A DNA stretch of 26,790 bases, taken from assembly GCA_003645115.1 (NCBI GenBank), contig QNEG01000002.1, positions 1 to 26,790 of the forward strand, read 5' to 3'. The notes under the pieces were generated by a model, which ran no database searches, was not told the origin of the DNA, and saw only the letters and a program-made list of their open reading frames with translations. Each line of letters begins with the position of its first letter. Positions within the stretch are counted from its first letter, which is position 1. This document shows positions 1 through 11,200 of this stretch, piece by piece. The DNA comes from a bacterium (lineage in GTDB: Bacteria; UBP14; UBA6098; B30-G16). A program made the position numbers and the translations under genes.

Positions 1-2
1 CG

Positions 3-3000
3 GTGGTTCTAATTTTGTCGGTGTTCTGGGGTTGCCAGCAGGGAACCAGTCCTACACCGCCATTTTTTAATGTATGGAATATCGATTCCATATATGCTAC
101 CACTGTAGATAGTGATCCGAATGCGGTTATCGCTGGACAATCTAATACGGTGTGCGCTTATATCACGGGGGAGGACGAAAAGGGAAATACCATTCTACTG
201 CCAACCACAGAATTAGTATATTATACTATCGTTGCGGATACTATCAGCGAGACATTCGATGTGGCAAAAGATACTATATGGAAACCAGAATACGGTGGTG
301 TTTATCCTCAACAAGCCGGGTATGCCTGTATGGATTTTCAACTTCCCGATAATTCAGTCGGATTGAGTGTCCTGGTCACTGTGGTGGGATATGATGAATA
401 TTCTCGCTCACGCACATTTACTGTAATTACTGGAATGGAATATAATGTCCTAACTATGGAATTGGATTCCAATCAGGTCACCGTAGGCGGCGGTAGAATC
501 GATGTCACAGTGTGGGTTCGCGATGTGTTTGGGCAACCAGTCCAAAACGAACTGGTGTGTTTCTCATCATCCGATTCCAGCATTGGAGTGATGGAAGATT
601 CCTGTTTGTTCAGCAATAGCTCGGGAATGTGCGTTACATCGTTTATTATTGGGACAAAAGCAGGTATCGACACTATTTGCGCTACCGACCGCTCGGATAT
701 TTCAGTATGCGCAGAAATTATCGTTTCTCCGCAAACAGCGAATACTGAAAGTTTATACGCCGATTCTTATCATATCTATCGATGTGGTTCTGGATTGACC
801 GACCAAACAGATGTTTTCGCAAGAATATATGATAGATATTGGAACAAAGTCAAAAATGGGACTCCGGTGGTATTTTCCATAGATTCGTTTACATATATGG
901 ATTCCTGCACTTATAATCCCGATGATGATAGCTGTTATCTCTGTCCCACTCTGGAACCGCCATTATCATCATCCGACTGGATGAATTCAGACACGGTCTA
1001 TACCAATGATGGCGAGGCGACAGTAAAACTGAAAGCGGGAAATTTACCTGGAGTAGTTCGAATTAAATGCAAGGTTCTCGATGGCTCGGGAACAACTGCC
1101 TGGTCATCCTTGATAAATATATCCTCCGGACAACCACATTATATCTCACTTTCTGCTCGAACACCGGGTTCATCTACCTGGGAGGCTGGCGACCCAGCTT
1201 TAGGTAATTATTCCTCACCAATAGATTACGCAATGTGGGGTAGTTGCACTCAAGATAGTATGCCGCTGGAAATTATGGCAGTGGTATCGGATGAATTCAA
1301 TAATCCAATTCCCAATACATCGGTGTGGTTCACTGCTACATCGGGAGTAGTCGGTCCTTGGCCCGGTAGTCCATCTATCGCAGTAAATACCGATTCTATG
1401 GGTATCGGCACCAGCTATTGGTTCTCCTCGGATAGAAGAGAACTGGACTCCTGTGTGGCAAAAATAAGAGCATATTCCTCCGATGAATCGGTGGCGGATA
1501 GCTTGTATTTTTATCTTCGCTATCTGGATGGTTCATTATGCTGTGACCCCTGCGAATTGGTAGAAATTATTTCCGCATACGCCGAGCCGGAAACTGTGGA
1601 AGGCAATGGCGCCGATTCTGTCGAGGTCATAGCCAGAATCAACTATGGCGAACTCCCGCTTACCAATTATCCGGTTAGTTTTCGCACAAGACACGGTTGG
1701 CTTTCCGCTGACAGAGATACCACCAATCAAAATGGTATCGCATCGGTCTATTATTCCGCAATAAATCCGTCATCCAATGTCCTCGCCGATACAGTCACCA
1801 TAATTACCGGGGATGATTGTGATACTTCCTATGTGATTGTATATATTGCTCCTGCCGCAGTGGCATTAAATGTTCAGTTGGTCGCCGACGATTATAATCC
1901 AAATATTGGCGGGCAGGAGGTCGAACTTTCCGGTCTGGTGATGGATTCCGGCGGCGACCCGATATCTATACCACTTCCAGTAGAATGGTATATTACCACC
2001 GACACCGGTTCTGCTCCACCAGAGGTGGGCGAATTAATTTCTTATTCCAGTCAATCTGGCACCGATGGCACTTTCTCGGCGGTATTTCAAACTGGAAACC
2101 AATCCGGAGTGATAACTATTACTGCAGTGGTGGCATCAGCAGGAAGTGCATCGGTGAACCTTAATATACTTCCAGCGAATGTAAATCTTGTTGCCGATAA
2201 TTATTCTCCCGATGTGGGCGGAGAAATAGTTCATCTAAATGGTTCCATAACTAATACATTGGGCGAACCAGTAACTACTCCAACCGCTATTGTCTGGTCA
2301 TTGATGTTGCCGGATAGTTCTCCTGCGCCATCAGGATATGGAAATCTGGATAGTCTTTCTTATATGTCGGATACTCTGGGAACATTCACTGGAGTGTATA
2401 TTTCAGGAACGGTGTCCGGAGAAGTCTTAGTGATAGCGCAAGTTTCTGGTGTCGGTTCGGATACGGTTAGTTTGAATGTCCAGAGTGGTCCACCAGCTTC
2501 CATTATGATGGACATTTCCCCGGATGTAGATACAGTAAATAGCCTGACACCCGATACGATAACTGGTTGTGTGGTCGATGCTTACGGAAATTCGGTTAAT
2601 TATACAGGTGTGGTAAATTTATGGCTGGCTTATGATGCTGCCGGCGATTCGGTTTGCTATCCCTGTCCGTATGGAGTGATTTCTCCCACTGGAGTAATTG
2701 CTGATAGTAATGGCTGTTTCACCGCATTATTCTCTCCAGGAATTCGCTCGGGATTGATATGGATTCACGCACTGGCGGATACTGCTCACGGCGTGACTTC
2801 TATTACACTTCTACCACAATTAGCACGGACAGAAAGTATTGCGGTCAGTAATAATCACATCCGAACTTGTGGGAATGCTCCCTACCAGACTCAAATTAGC
2901 GCTTTTGTATTCGACCAATTCGGCAATCCGGTTGCAGATTTGACACCGATTATGTTCGCAATCGATACATTTTCTTATATGGAAGCATGCACTGTATGGG

Positions 3001-6000
3001 GCGATAGTTGTTTGGCTCCCTGCCCTAAATTGATACCACCACATCCAGCTTTAGGTCCCATCAATTCGGATACAGTCTATACTAATGATGGGATAGCGCG
3101 AGCTACATTGAAAGCTGGGTCATATCCTGGAGTAGTTCGAGTGGCATCGTATGTGCTCGATGGTTCCGGTGAGGTCGCATATTCTCAGATGATAAATATC
3201 TCATCCGGTAATGTAGATGAAATTTCTATCTCTGCTCGAACTCGTTCAGCAATAGATAGTTCCAGCGGACAACCCTGTATCGAGGTTCCGCCATATACCT
3301 GCGAATACTGTAACTGGACTTATGATTGGTGGTCTGGCGACCCCGAACTTAATGGTTATGCTCCACAATTGAATATGGATGGTGGTTGGGTTCGTGATGG
3401 TGATACCTGTAATGCACTGTGGATTCAAATAAAAATTTCGGTGTCCGATTCTTTTGGCAATCCAATTCCAGAGGCTACCATTCATCTTGTCAGCGATGAG
3501 GGTGTTATCGGTGGATACCCACACGGTCCGACCGATTCTGTGGCGTTGACCGATTCCAATGGAATTGCATATACATTCTGGTATGCATCAGACCCCAGAA
3601 ACGATGGTCGAGTATGGGTTAAGGCATATTCTTCCGATAGAACGGTCGGCGATAGTTTATGGTTCTACCTGCTGGATACTCTGGGAATCCCACCGTATGA
3701 TACAGTGAATCAGGAACTTATCTATGTGGTCCCGGACACCGTATTCGGTGATGGCTTATCCACGGTGGATATTCGCTGTCGGATTACAAGAGATGGAAAT
3801 CCACTGCCAAATTATCCCGTCTATTTCCATGCGGATTCTGGGATGATACTTTCTCCGGTGTTTACAAATGATATCGGTTATGCACAGACCACTTATTACT
3901 CCGCATTGAATCACAATCCTGGTGTAATCACCGAGGATAGGATTATGATGATTGCGGGAGTAGATACTCAATATTTTAACATTTATCTTCTGCCAGTGGA
4001 CCCAATATTGCCTTATGTAGCTTATATGTTGCTCGATCTCGAACCGGATAATATTTCGGTTGGAGATACAGCGATAGTATCCGGTATGATACTGGACGGA
4101 GTAGGAAATCCAGTGCGATTGCCAGTCCCGGTCAGATTCAGACTTCGGCAGGATGGCGCTCCCGCACCATTGAATATGGGAGTAATTTCTCCATCATATA
4201 CTTATACCGGTTCCACCGAGGAAACCTACGGTAGATTCAGCACTATTTTCCGGACCGGAACTCAAGCCGGAAATCTATGGATTGTAATCACTGCAAATCA
4301 GGGAGCAGACACAGTGATAGATTCAGTTATGCTGAATATCACCGGGGCATCGCCACAAACTATTACCGTGTCTCCCGAGAGTCCATATTTGGAGGCGGAT
4401 GGAAGAAGCAATATGCAGATTACAGCCACCGTATATGATATGTATGGCAATCCTGTGGAGGGAGTTAGTGTAGATTTTAGTGTTACTCTGGGACAGATAA
4501 ATCCAACTACTGTGCTGACCAATTCCGATGGTGAGGCTACTACAATTCTCACCAGTGGAAGTGCCACTGGAGTGTGTGTGATTACTGCTACTTGTGAGGG
4601 ACGCTCTGGCACTGCCGAGGTGGAATTCGTATCCGCAACTGTTCATTTTATACTATTGAATGCTGAACCATCACGGCTGACCGCCGATGGTCTCAGCACA
4701 TCTGAAATTACCGCCGATGTCCGCGATCAATATGGACAACCCATATCCGATGGCACTATCGTTTCTTTCCGCTGTCTGGATACCACTCGAACACCGGTGG
4801 GCAGGATAGATACAATCGGAGTTACCGCTGGCGGATTGGCTACCGCTACATTGGTAGCACCCACTACTGCTACCAAAGCCTGGGTATATGCATCGGCGAT
4901 GGGACATATAGAGAGTGTATATGTGGAATTTTCCGCTGGAGAAATTTATACGGTAGAAATTTCTGCAGACCCGGATACTATCCCCGCTGATGGAATGTCA
5001 CAGACCAATCTCTCGGTATCCGCATACGATGAATTCGGAAATCCAGTGGGCAGTGGAAATAGAGTAGATTATTCCACCACGCTGGGGACATTGTTATTCG
5101 GGCACTCGTTCACCAATAGCAGTGGAATTACTCAAAATGTTTTGACCAGTGCTCGAGAAACCGGCTCCGCGCAAGTCTCCGCATCATCCGGTGAGGCTGA
5201 AGATATCACTCTAATATATTTCTCGCCAATATTGGCACATTCGATATTTGTGATGGCAGATACTACAGTATTGCCCGCCGATGGCACATCATCGACTACC
5301 ATTCGAGCGTTGGTATTCGATTCACTGGGCGGTGCAGTCCCCGATGGCACACCGATAAGATTTTCCGCCGACCTGGGAGTCCTGTTGCCTGCTTATGCAT
5401 ATACCGACAGCGGGGAGGCAACCGTCACTCTGCGAGCACCCACTGTTCCAGGAATAGCTACTATTATCGCCGATGCCGGTGGTGGAATTGTGGGAACTAC
5501 TTATGTCCAATTTTCTGCTGGCGAACCATCATCCATTATTATGAATGCAAATCCCGATGTGTTGCCCGCCGATGGCGATACTACCGCTATCATCACCGGA
5601 ACAGTTTACGATATCAACGGAAACCAAGTGGGTCAGGGCTTCGAAGTCCAATTCACCACTACACTGGGCGAGGTAGATTCTATCACATATACCGATTCCA
5701 CGGGAAGTTTTTCTGTGACCTATTATGCTGGTATAACTCCCGGAACAGCTATAATCGGTGCAAATTGTCAATCTGCTCACGGACAGACATATATAAGTTT
5801 GATACCTACTGATGTGGGCAATATATATGTGTCGGTAGATCCAAATGAACTTATCGCCGATAGCCGAAGTGTATCATCGATTACCGGACGAGTGACCAAT
5901 TCTCTGGGCAATCCTATAACCGATGGAACACCAGTCAGGTTGGAATTACATTGTTCGGACACGCTCGGTTGCGATAGATATGGAGAAATTATGCCTATCA

Positions 6001-8198
6001 CTGTGCCCACCGATAGTGGAGATTTCTCCGCTACATTTATCGCAGGGACTAAAATCGGCAGAGTCTGGGTGATAGCATCGGTGGGAACAGTTATGGATTC
6101 CACATTCATCGAACTAAAGCCAGGAGAACCCGATTCTATTCAAGTAATATCTAATCCAGGTTCGATACCAGCGGATAGTTTTAGTTATTCCACCATAAAC
6201 GCGCAATTATTCGATGTATATGGAAATGCACTGGGCAGCGGTGTGGATGTAGATTTCACCACTACCAGCGGATATATCGCACCGGAACATACTACCACCA
6301 ATTCCTCGGGAACTGCAGTATCCATACTGACCAGCAGTAGAACACCCGGTGTGGCAAGAGTTCGAGCGATTTCCGGGACTGCAATGGGCGAGGATACCGT
6401 GATATTCACCGAGTCCGGAACCGGATTGATAATAGTGACCATAGAACCGAGTCAAATTATCGCCGATGGCAGTTCCAGCGCGATAGTTACCGCACAAATT
6501 ACCGATACTCTGGGCAATCCAATTTCCGATGGTATCCCGGTTATGTTCGCACAAATAGTGGATACCGCCGCTGGCGAGGATACTTTGGGCGTATTGATTC
6601 CATCTATCGCCTACACATCTGATGGGCAAGCGACGGTGCAATTCCGAGCCAGAACGCAAAAAGGTATCGCCACAGTTCGTGCCTGTATCGATAGTGTTCA
6701 CTGCAGTGAGGGAACTGTGGAACTTATAGCAGGAACCGCAGACTCCATACAGCTTTCTGCATTAGATTCTGTCCTGCCTGCCGATGGAGTCAGTTTCACA
6801 GAAATCACTGCCGAGGTGTATGACAGATATGGAAATTCTGTGGAAGGTGGGAGAAGTGTTAATTTCACTACCACATCCGGTCAGGTAACTCCAGGAACTG
6901 CTCCTACTAATTCATCTGGTAGAGCGAAAACCATTCTTACATCCGATGATACACCTGGTATCGCTTGGGTCACTGCTCAATGTGATGATGGTTATGCCAC
7001 CATACCAATCGAATTCGGGTTGGCAGAGCCAGTATTTCTGGCGGTATCCGCTAATCCAAGAAGAATTAGCGCCGATGGAGTATCCACCAGCACCATTCGA
7101 GCAAGATTGATAAATGCAGTGGGAGAACCTGTAGTGGAAGGCACTATGATTATATTCCACGCATTCGATTCTCTGGGAAATCCTTTCGGCGATATAGATA
7201 CACTCGCTACTACAACCGATGGAGTTGCCGAGGTGACTTTGACTGCGCCCACACAGATAGGTGTCGCTTATATTTCCGCTGCATATTTTGGCGATACGGA
7301 TACATTGGTTGACACTACCACGGTGACATATACTCCCGGTCCGCCAGCAGGAATCGAAATCGATGTCTCCCCAGAGACTTTATATGCCAATGACACAGTT
7401 ACTGCCGAGGTCAGAATTGTGGTGGTCGATTTATATGGAAATCCAGTAGAACCCGGACAAAGTGTATCCATATCCACGGATAATGGCACAGTATTTCCCA
7501 CTACTGCATACACTGGCGACACAATAGTTTGCACATATTATCCTGGTTCTGTGGCTGGAAGAGCCACTATAAATGTTAGTTGCGGGTCTATTGTGAATAG
7601 TGCGGTAATTCAATTGTTGACGCCTACTATCGCATATCTGGTGGTATTTGCGGATTCATCATCCCTGGTCGCCGATGGTTCCAGCACCAGTGAAATTCAT
7701 ATTATTGCTCAAGATGCTATGGGACATAGTGTCGCAGATAATACCCCAGTATATTTAACCACTACCGCAGGATTAGTATTCCCGGGAATTGCCTATACAG
7801 AAGGTGGGGAGGCTATAGCAAATCTTCGAAGTAGCACCACAGCGCCGGAAACTGCGATGGTTTTGGTTGTTGCTGGGACACAAGCAGAAACTGTATATGT
7901 CCCCTTCCGTCCAGGACCACCAGCGATAATACAAATTATCCCAAATGATAGCGCATTATTCGCCGATGGCGAGGATACCACCAGTATTCGAGCATATATT
8001 ACCGATATACATAACAATTGGGTATCTCAGGGAATTAGTGTGCGTTTCAATACATCTCTGGGCACTATCGATTCATTGACCTTGACTACTGCGCGAGGTG
8101 ATACCACTGGTATGCATCGGCAAGATTTCGTGCGGGAATCATTCCAGGAACTGCACTTATTACTGTTACTGCCGACGAGGCGCTATCACAGACTTTGA
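3..8198 (+). CDS. Giant Ig-like-repeat surface lipoprotein, N-terminal part (5'-partial, frameshifted at its 3' end)
   Basis: N-terminal 2731 residues of a very large exported protein. The first visible residues (VLILSVFW then GC, cysteine at bases 33-35) form a hydrophobic stretch ending in a lipobox-like Phe-Trp-Gly-Cys, so a lipoprotein signal is likely. No basic residues are visible and the hydrophobic run is short, so the GTG at 3 is probably internal and the true start lies upstream of the window. The rest is beta-rich Ig-like sequence of the bacterial Ig/invasin class, recognised by recurring patterns such as ADGxSxSxI, YGNPV, TTLG and TNSSGxA. Residues about 250-1440 hold two copies of a cysteine-containing multi-domain module. 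From about residue 1450 a regular domain array of about 99 residues per unit begins. The last about 28 codons (after 8114) are out of frame with the homologous repeats: a one-base loss shifts reading until TGA at 8196-8198. Likely role: surface adhesin or extracellular stalk. Function is inferred from architecture only. Confidence 0.85.
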   Translation: MVLILSVFWGCQQGTSPTPPFFNVWNIDSIYATTVDSDPNAVIAGQSNTVCAYITGEDEKGNTILLPTTELVYYTIVADTISETFDVAKDTIWKPEYGGVYPQQAGYACMDFQLPDNSVGLSVLVTVVGYDEYSRSRTFTVITGMEYNVLTMELDSNQVTVGGGRIDVTVWVRDVFGQPVQNELVCFSSSDSSIGVMEDSCLFSNSSGMCVTSFIIGTKAGIDTICATDRSDISVCAEIIVSPQTANTESLYADSYHIYRCGSGLTDQTDVFARIYDRYWNKVKNGTPVVFSIDSFTYMDSCTYNPDDDSCYLCPTLEPPLSSSDWMNSDTVYTNDGEATVKLKAGNLPGVVRIKCKVLDGSGTTAWSSLINISSGQPHYISLSARTPGSSTWEAGDPALGNYSSPIDYAMWGSCTQDSMPLEIMAVVSDEFNNPIPNTSVWFTATSGVVGPWPGSPSIAVNTDSMGIGTSYWFSSDRRELDSCVAKIRAYSSDESVADSLYFYLRYLDGSLCCDPCELVEIISAYAEPETVEGNGADSVEVIARINYGELPLTNYPVSFRTRHGWLSADRDTTNQNGIASVYYSAINPSSNVLADTVTIITGDDCDTSYVIVYIAPAAVALNVQLVADDYNPNIGGQEVELSGLVMDSGGDPISIPLPVEWYITTDTGSAPPEVGELISYSSQSGTDGTFSAVFQTGNQSGVITITAVVASAGSASVNLNILPANVNLVADNYSPDVGGEIVHLNGSITNTLGEPVTTPTAIVWSLMLPDSSPAPSGYGNLDSLSYMSDTLGTFTGVYISGTVSGEVLVIAQVSGVGSDTVSLNVQSGPPASIMMDISPDVDTVNSLTPDTITGCVVDAYGNSVNYTGVVNLWLAYDAAGDSVCYPCPYGVISPTGVIADSNGCFTALFSPGIRSGLIWIHALADTAHGVTSITLLPQLARTESIAVSNNHIRTCGNAPYQTQISAFVFDQFGNPVADLTPIMFAIDTFSYMEACTVWGDSCLAPCPKLIPPHPALGPINSDTVYTNDGIARATLKAGSYPGVVRVASYVLDGSGEVAYSQMINISSGNVDEISISARTRSAIDSSSGQPCIEVPPYTCEYCNWTYDWWSGDPELNGYAPQLNMDGGWVRDGDTCNALWIQIKISVSDSFGNPIPEATIHLVSDEGVIGGYPHGPTDSVALTDSNGIAYTFWYASDPRNDGRVWVKAYSSDRTVGDSLWFYLLDTLGIPPYDTVNQELIYVVPDTVFGDGLSTVDIRCRITRDGNPLPNYPVYFHADSGMILSPVFTNDIGYAQTTYYSALNHNPGVITEDRIMMIAGVDTQYFNIYLLPVDPILPYVAYMLLDLEPDNISVGDTAIVSGMILDGVGNPVRLPVPVRFRLRQDGAPAPLNMGVISPSYTYTGSTEETYGRFSTIFRTGTQAGNLWIVITANQGADTVIDSVMLNITGASPQTITVSPESPYLEADGRSNMQITATVYDMYGNPVEGVSVDFSVTLGQINPTTVLTNSDGEATTILTSGSATGVCVITATCEGRSGTAEVEFVSATVHFILLNAEPSRLTADGLSTSEITADVRDQYGQPISDGTIVSFRCLDTTRTPVGRIDTIGVTAGGLATATLVAPTTATKAWVYASAMGHIESVYVEFSAGEIYTVEISADPDTIPADGMSQTNLSVSAYDEFGNPVGSGNRVDYSTTLGTLLFGHSFTNSSGITQNVLTSARETGSAQVSASSGEAEDITLIYFSPILAHSIFVMADTTVLPADGTSSTTIRALVFDSLGGAVPDGTPIRFSADLGVLLPAYAYTDSGEATVTLRAPTVPGIATIIADAGGGIVGTTYVQFSAGEPSSIIMNANPDVLPADGDTTAIITGTVYDINGNQVGQGFEVQFTTTLGEVDSITYTDSTGSFSVTYYAGITPGTAIIGANCQSAHGQTYISLIPTDVGNIYVSVDPNELIADSRSVSSITGRVTNSLGNPITDGTPVRLELHCSDTLGCDRYGEIMPITVPTDSGDFSATFIAGTKIGRVWVIASVGTVMDSTFIELKPGEPDSIQVISNPGSIPADSFSYSTINAQLFDVYGNALGSGVDVDFTTTSGYIAPEHTTTNSSGTAVSILTSSRTPGVARVRAISGTAMGEDTVIFTESGTGLIIVTIEPSQIIADGSSSAIVTAQITDTLGNPISDGIPVMFAQIVDTAAGEDTLGVLIPSIAYTSDGQATVQFRARTQKGIATVRACIDSVHCSEGTVELIAGTADSIQLSALDSVLPADGVSFTEITAEVYDRYGNSVEGGRSVNFTTTSGQVTPGTAPTNSSGRAKTILTSDDTPGIAWVTAQCDDGYATIPIEFGLAEPVFLAVSANPRRISADGVSTSTIRARLINAVGEPVVEGTMIIFHAFDSLGNPFGDIDTLATTTDGVAEVTLTAPTQIGVAYISAAYFGDTDTLVDTTTVTYTPGPPAGIEIDVSPETLYANDTVTAEVRIVVVDLYGNPVEPGQSVSISTDNGTVFPTTAYTGDTIVCTYYPGSVAGRATINVSCGSIVNSAVIQLLTPTIAYLVVFADSSSLVADGSSTSEIHIIAQDAMGHSVADNTPVYLTTTAGLVFPGIAYTEGGEAIANLRSSTTAPETAMVLVVAGTQAETVYVPFRPGPPAIIQIIPNDSALFADGEDTTSIRAYITDIHNNWVSQGISVRFNTSLGTIDSLTLTTARGDTTGMHRQDFVRESFQELHLLLLLPTRRYHRL
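744..2180 (+). repeat. Cysteine-containing multi-domain module, copy 1
   Basis: It begins at TESLYADSYHIY and contains, in order: an insert with Cys residues (SCTYNPDDDSCYLCP), the phrase NSDTVYTNDGEA, then VLDGSGTTAWS, ISSGQ and SLSART, a DPALG stretch, an SSDR/YSSDESVADSLYFYL segment and a final NYPVSF domain. Copy 2 repeats this order, which sets it apart from the regular A/B array. Confidence 0.7.
2830..4340 (+). repeat. Cysteine-containing multi-domain module, copy 2
   Basis: It begins at TESIAVSNNHIRTCG. It shares with copy 1 the segments SFSYMEAC, PINSDTVYTNDGIA, VLDGSGEVAYS, INISSG, ISARTR, GDPELNGY, YASDPRNDG, AYSSDRTVGDSLWFYL and NYPVYF. It is preceded (about 2500-2820) by a domain with LWLAYDAAGD and SGLIWIHA that recurs before the C-terminal copy. 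Confidence 0.7.
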
Positions 8199-8215
8199 TT
8201 AACTTAATCCCTACA
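5811..8215 (+). repeat. Eight-domain tandem duplication, copy 1
   Basis: This block begins at the PTDVGNIYVSV segment. Its eight domains (B, A, B, A, B, A, B, A) correspond one to one and in order with those of the next block. Diagnostic matching cores are VTNSLGNPITDGT, VYDRYGNSV, the LINAVGEPV unit, the EPGQ unit, AQDAMGH and DIHNNW. The offset to copy 2 is 2405 bases, or 2406 (802 codons) once the missing base at 8114 is restored, which independently supports the frameshift call. Confidence 0.8.
8110..8119 (+). other. Single-base frameshift joining the two halves of the giant gene
   Basis: The upstream frame reads Thr-Thr-Gly-Met, then goes out of register. Inserting one G after ATG (8112-8114) gives Thr-Thr-Gly-Met-Ala-Ser-Ala-Arg-Phe-Arg-Ala-Gly. 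This matches the paralogous unit near 10503-10536 (Thr-Thr-Gly-Tyr-Ala-Glu-Ala-Met-Phe-Arg-Ser-Gly), and the frame then stays open for 9.9 kb. A TGA at 8099-8101 closes the downstream frame to the left, so the shift must lie between 8102 and 8195. No slippery heptamer is visible. A lost G in a GG pair is the simplest reading, either a sequencing or assembly error or a recent real mutation. Confidence 0.9.
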
Positions 8216-11200
8216 GATGTGGGGAATATATATATCAGTGTAGAACCGAACGAACTTACCGCCGATGCTCGAAGTGAGGCTGTAATTTCCGGACGAGTGA
8301 CTAATACTCTGGGCAATCCAATTACCGATGGCACACCAGTTAGATTGGAGGTCCATTGCACCGATACACTCGGCTGCGAAAGCTATGGTGAGGTTGTCCC
8401 GGTTACTGTCCATACCGATAGCGGTTATTTCTCAGCTTCATTCACCGCAGGAACCAAAGTGGGCAGAATATGGGTAATTGCCAGTGTGGATACAGTTATG
8501 GATTCTGCATTCGTCGATTTAATGCCCGGCGAACCGGATTCTATCGGAATAGTTATTTCACCAAATTTGCTTCCAGCAGATAGTTTCAGCACAGCGACTG
8601 TAACAGCATCATTGTATGATAGGTTCGGCAATCCAGTGGGCAGTGGAGTTAATGTCAATTTCAGCACTACACTGGGCAGTATCGACCCGGATAATACTAC
8701 CACCAATTCAGCGGGGCGAGCCACTACTCATCTTCGAAGTGGTAGGACATCGGGAATCGCTTTGGTTCGTGCGATGTCCGGTTCGGCGACCGGTGAGGAT
8801 ACCTGTGTGTTCAGTCAAACCGGTGCAGAACTGGTAGTGGTAACAATCGAACCGCCACAAATTATCGCAGATGGAGTGAATTCTGCTACGGTTACTGCGC
8901 AAGTGTCCGATTCTCTGGGAAATCCAGTGTCCGATGGAATGCCGGTTATGTTCGTGCAAATAGTGGATACTTCCGCTGATACTCTCGGACTGCTGGTCCC
9001 ATCCATAGGATTTACCGATAGCGGAATTGCCGAAATCAACTTCCGCGCCGGAACTCAAACCGGAAGAGCCACCATTCAAGCCTGCGTGGATACTGCTCAT
9101 TGCGGAACCGGATATATCGACCTAATCGCTGGAACCGCCGACTCTATCAATCTAACACTTGGAGATACTGCGCTTCCCGCAGATGGTGTCAGTATGACCA
9201 ATGCCAATGCCAGTGTGTATGATAGATATGGAAATTCTGTGGGCAGCGGAAGAACAGTGAGTTTCGATATTACACTGGGTGATATATATCCCGGTTCTGC
9301 ACCTACTAATTCATCGGGTAATGCTGGAGCGATGATTACATCTTCGCCAAATCCCGGACTGGCTTGGATTACCGCACAATGTGAGGATGCATACACTACT
9401 GCCACCATCAATTTCGGAATGACTCCACCGGTGTTTATTTCATTGCGAGCTAATCCACGAAGGATTGTCGCCGATGGTATATCTACCAGCACAATCACTG
9501 CTCATCTGATTAACTCGGTGGGAGACCCTGTTCCCGATGGGACTATGATTATTTTCCATTCTGTGGACACTGCTGGCGCACCCTATGGAGATATCGATAC
9601 TATTGCCACCACTATAAATGGCGATGCTACTGTGGAATTGATTGCCGACACCAGTATAGGGGTGGCTTATGTTTCTGCCACTTGGTATGGAACCAGCGAC
9701 ACTCTAACCGATACTACCACAGTTACATTTACTCCCGGACCGGTGGCTGCGGTTCAGGTAACTGCTGATATGGAAACACTATACGCAAACGATACCCTGA
9801 CAGCTCGAGTTACAGTAGTGGTTACCGATGCTTTCGATAACCTTGTAGAACCCGGTCAGGCGGTTGCTATCTCGGTGGATAATGGAGAAATATTCCCCAC
9901 AACTGGATATACCGGAGATACCATTGTTTGCACATATTATCCGGGTTCGGTTGCGGGTAGAGCGGTAATCACTGCAGAATGCGCTGGTTTCGTGGGAACA
10001 GAAGTAATCGAGTTGCTTACTCAGACCATAGCCAATCTGGTTATATATTCTGATTCTGCGTTTCTGGTCGCCGATGGCACTAGTGCTACAAACCTTTATA
10101 TTGTAGCTCAAGATTCTATGGGACATCCAGTGGCTGATAATACTCCCATTTATATAACTTCATCGGCGGGAATCGCATATCCCGGAGTTACTTATACTAT
10201 GGATGGTGAAGCTACTGCCATATTGAGGAGTAGCACCACTGCACCTGAAACTGCACTGGTGGTCGCTACGGCGGGAACTGTATCCGATACTCTATTGGTG
10301 ATATTCGTTCCCGGAGAACCAGCATTGATAGATGTTATTCCCAATAGAAATATACTCTGGGCTGATGGCGAGGATACCACTATGGTTCGTGCTTATGTTA
10401 AGGATATCCACGGCAATTGGGTAGAGGAAGGTAAAATGGTCGGATTCAGCACCAATCTTGGCACTATAGATAGTTTCGATGTGACTCACGCTATCGTAGA
10501 GACCACCGGCTACGCAGAGGCGATGTTCCGCTCTGGTATCGAGCCGGGCGCAGCACTTATTACTGTCGATTGCGGTAGCGCTATCGGCAGGACAAGAATC
10601 ACTCTCGACCCCACTAATGTCGGCGAAATCGGAATATTTGCCGACCCGGATGTAATCATCGCCGATGGACATCAAACTTCCACTATTACAGGTTTTGTAA
10701 GAAACACTCTCGGCAATCCAATCAGCGATGGAACTCAAGTTACATTGTCTCTTTCTCCCGATTCACTGGGTAATGTCTCGCCAGCATCCGCATATACCGA
10801 CAGTGGCCTATTCGAGGCTACTTTCACCGCCGCCACTACGGTGGGTTCGGTATGGGTAGTGATGACTGTGGGTGGAGTATCCGATTCTGTTCCCATCGAA
10901 TTGGTTCCCGGACAACCGCATTTAATCACTATGAATCCTATGTTAGGGACTCTCCCGGCGGATTCATCATCGGTGGATACGATTGCAGTGGTAGTGCAGG
11001 ATAGATACGGGAATAGAGTCCAGGGCGGAGTGTCGGTCGATTTCTCCACTACACTGGGTGAGGTATTCCCGGAAAGCAATGAGACCAATTCTGCGGGAAG
11101 CACTTATGTATTCCTGCGTTCAGGATATCAAATCGGTGTAGCTCGAGTAGTGGGTAGAATAGATTCCGCTCGAGGAGAATGCTCCGTAGTAATAACCACT

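Noticed and set aside
8096..8198. Programmed ribosomal frameshift between the two large frames
   Set aside because: The direction would be -1, but no slippery heptamer is present near the shift, and homology shows one missing base rather than re-reading of a base. An error or mutation is simpler.
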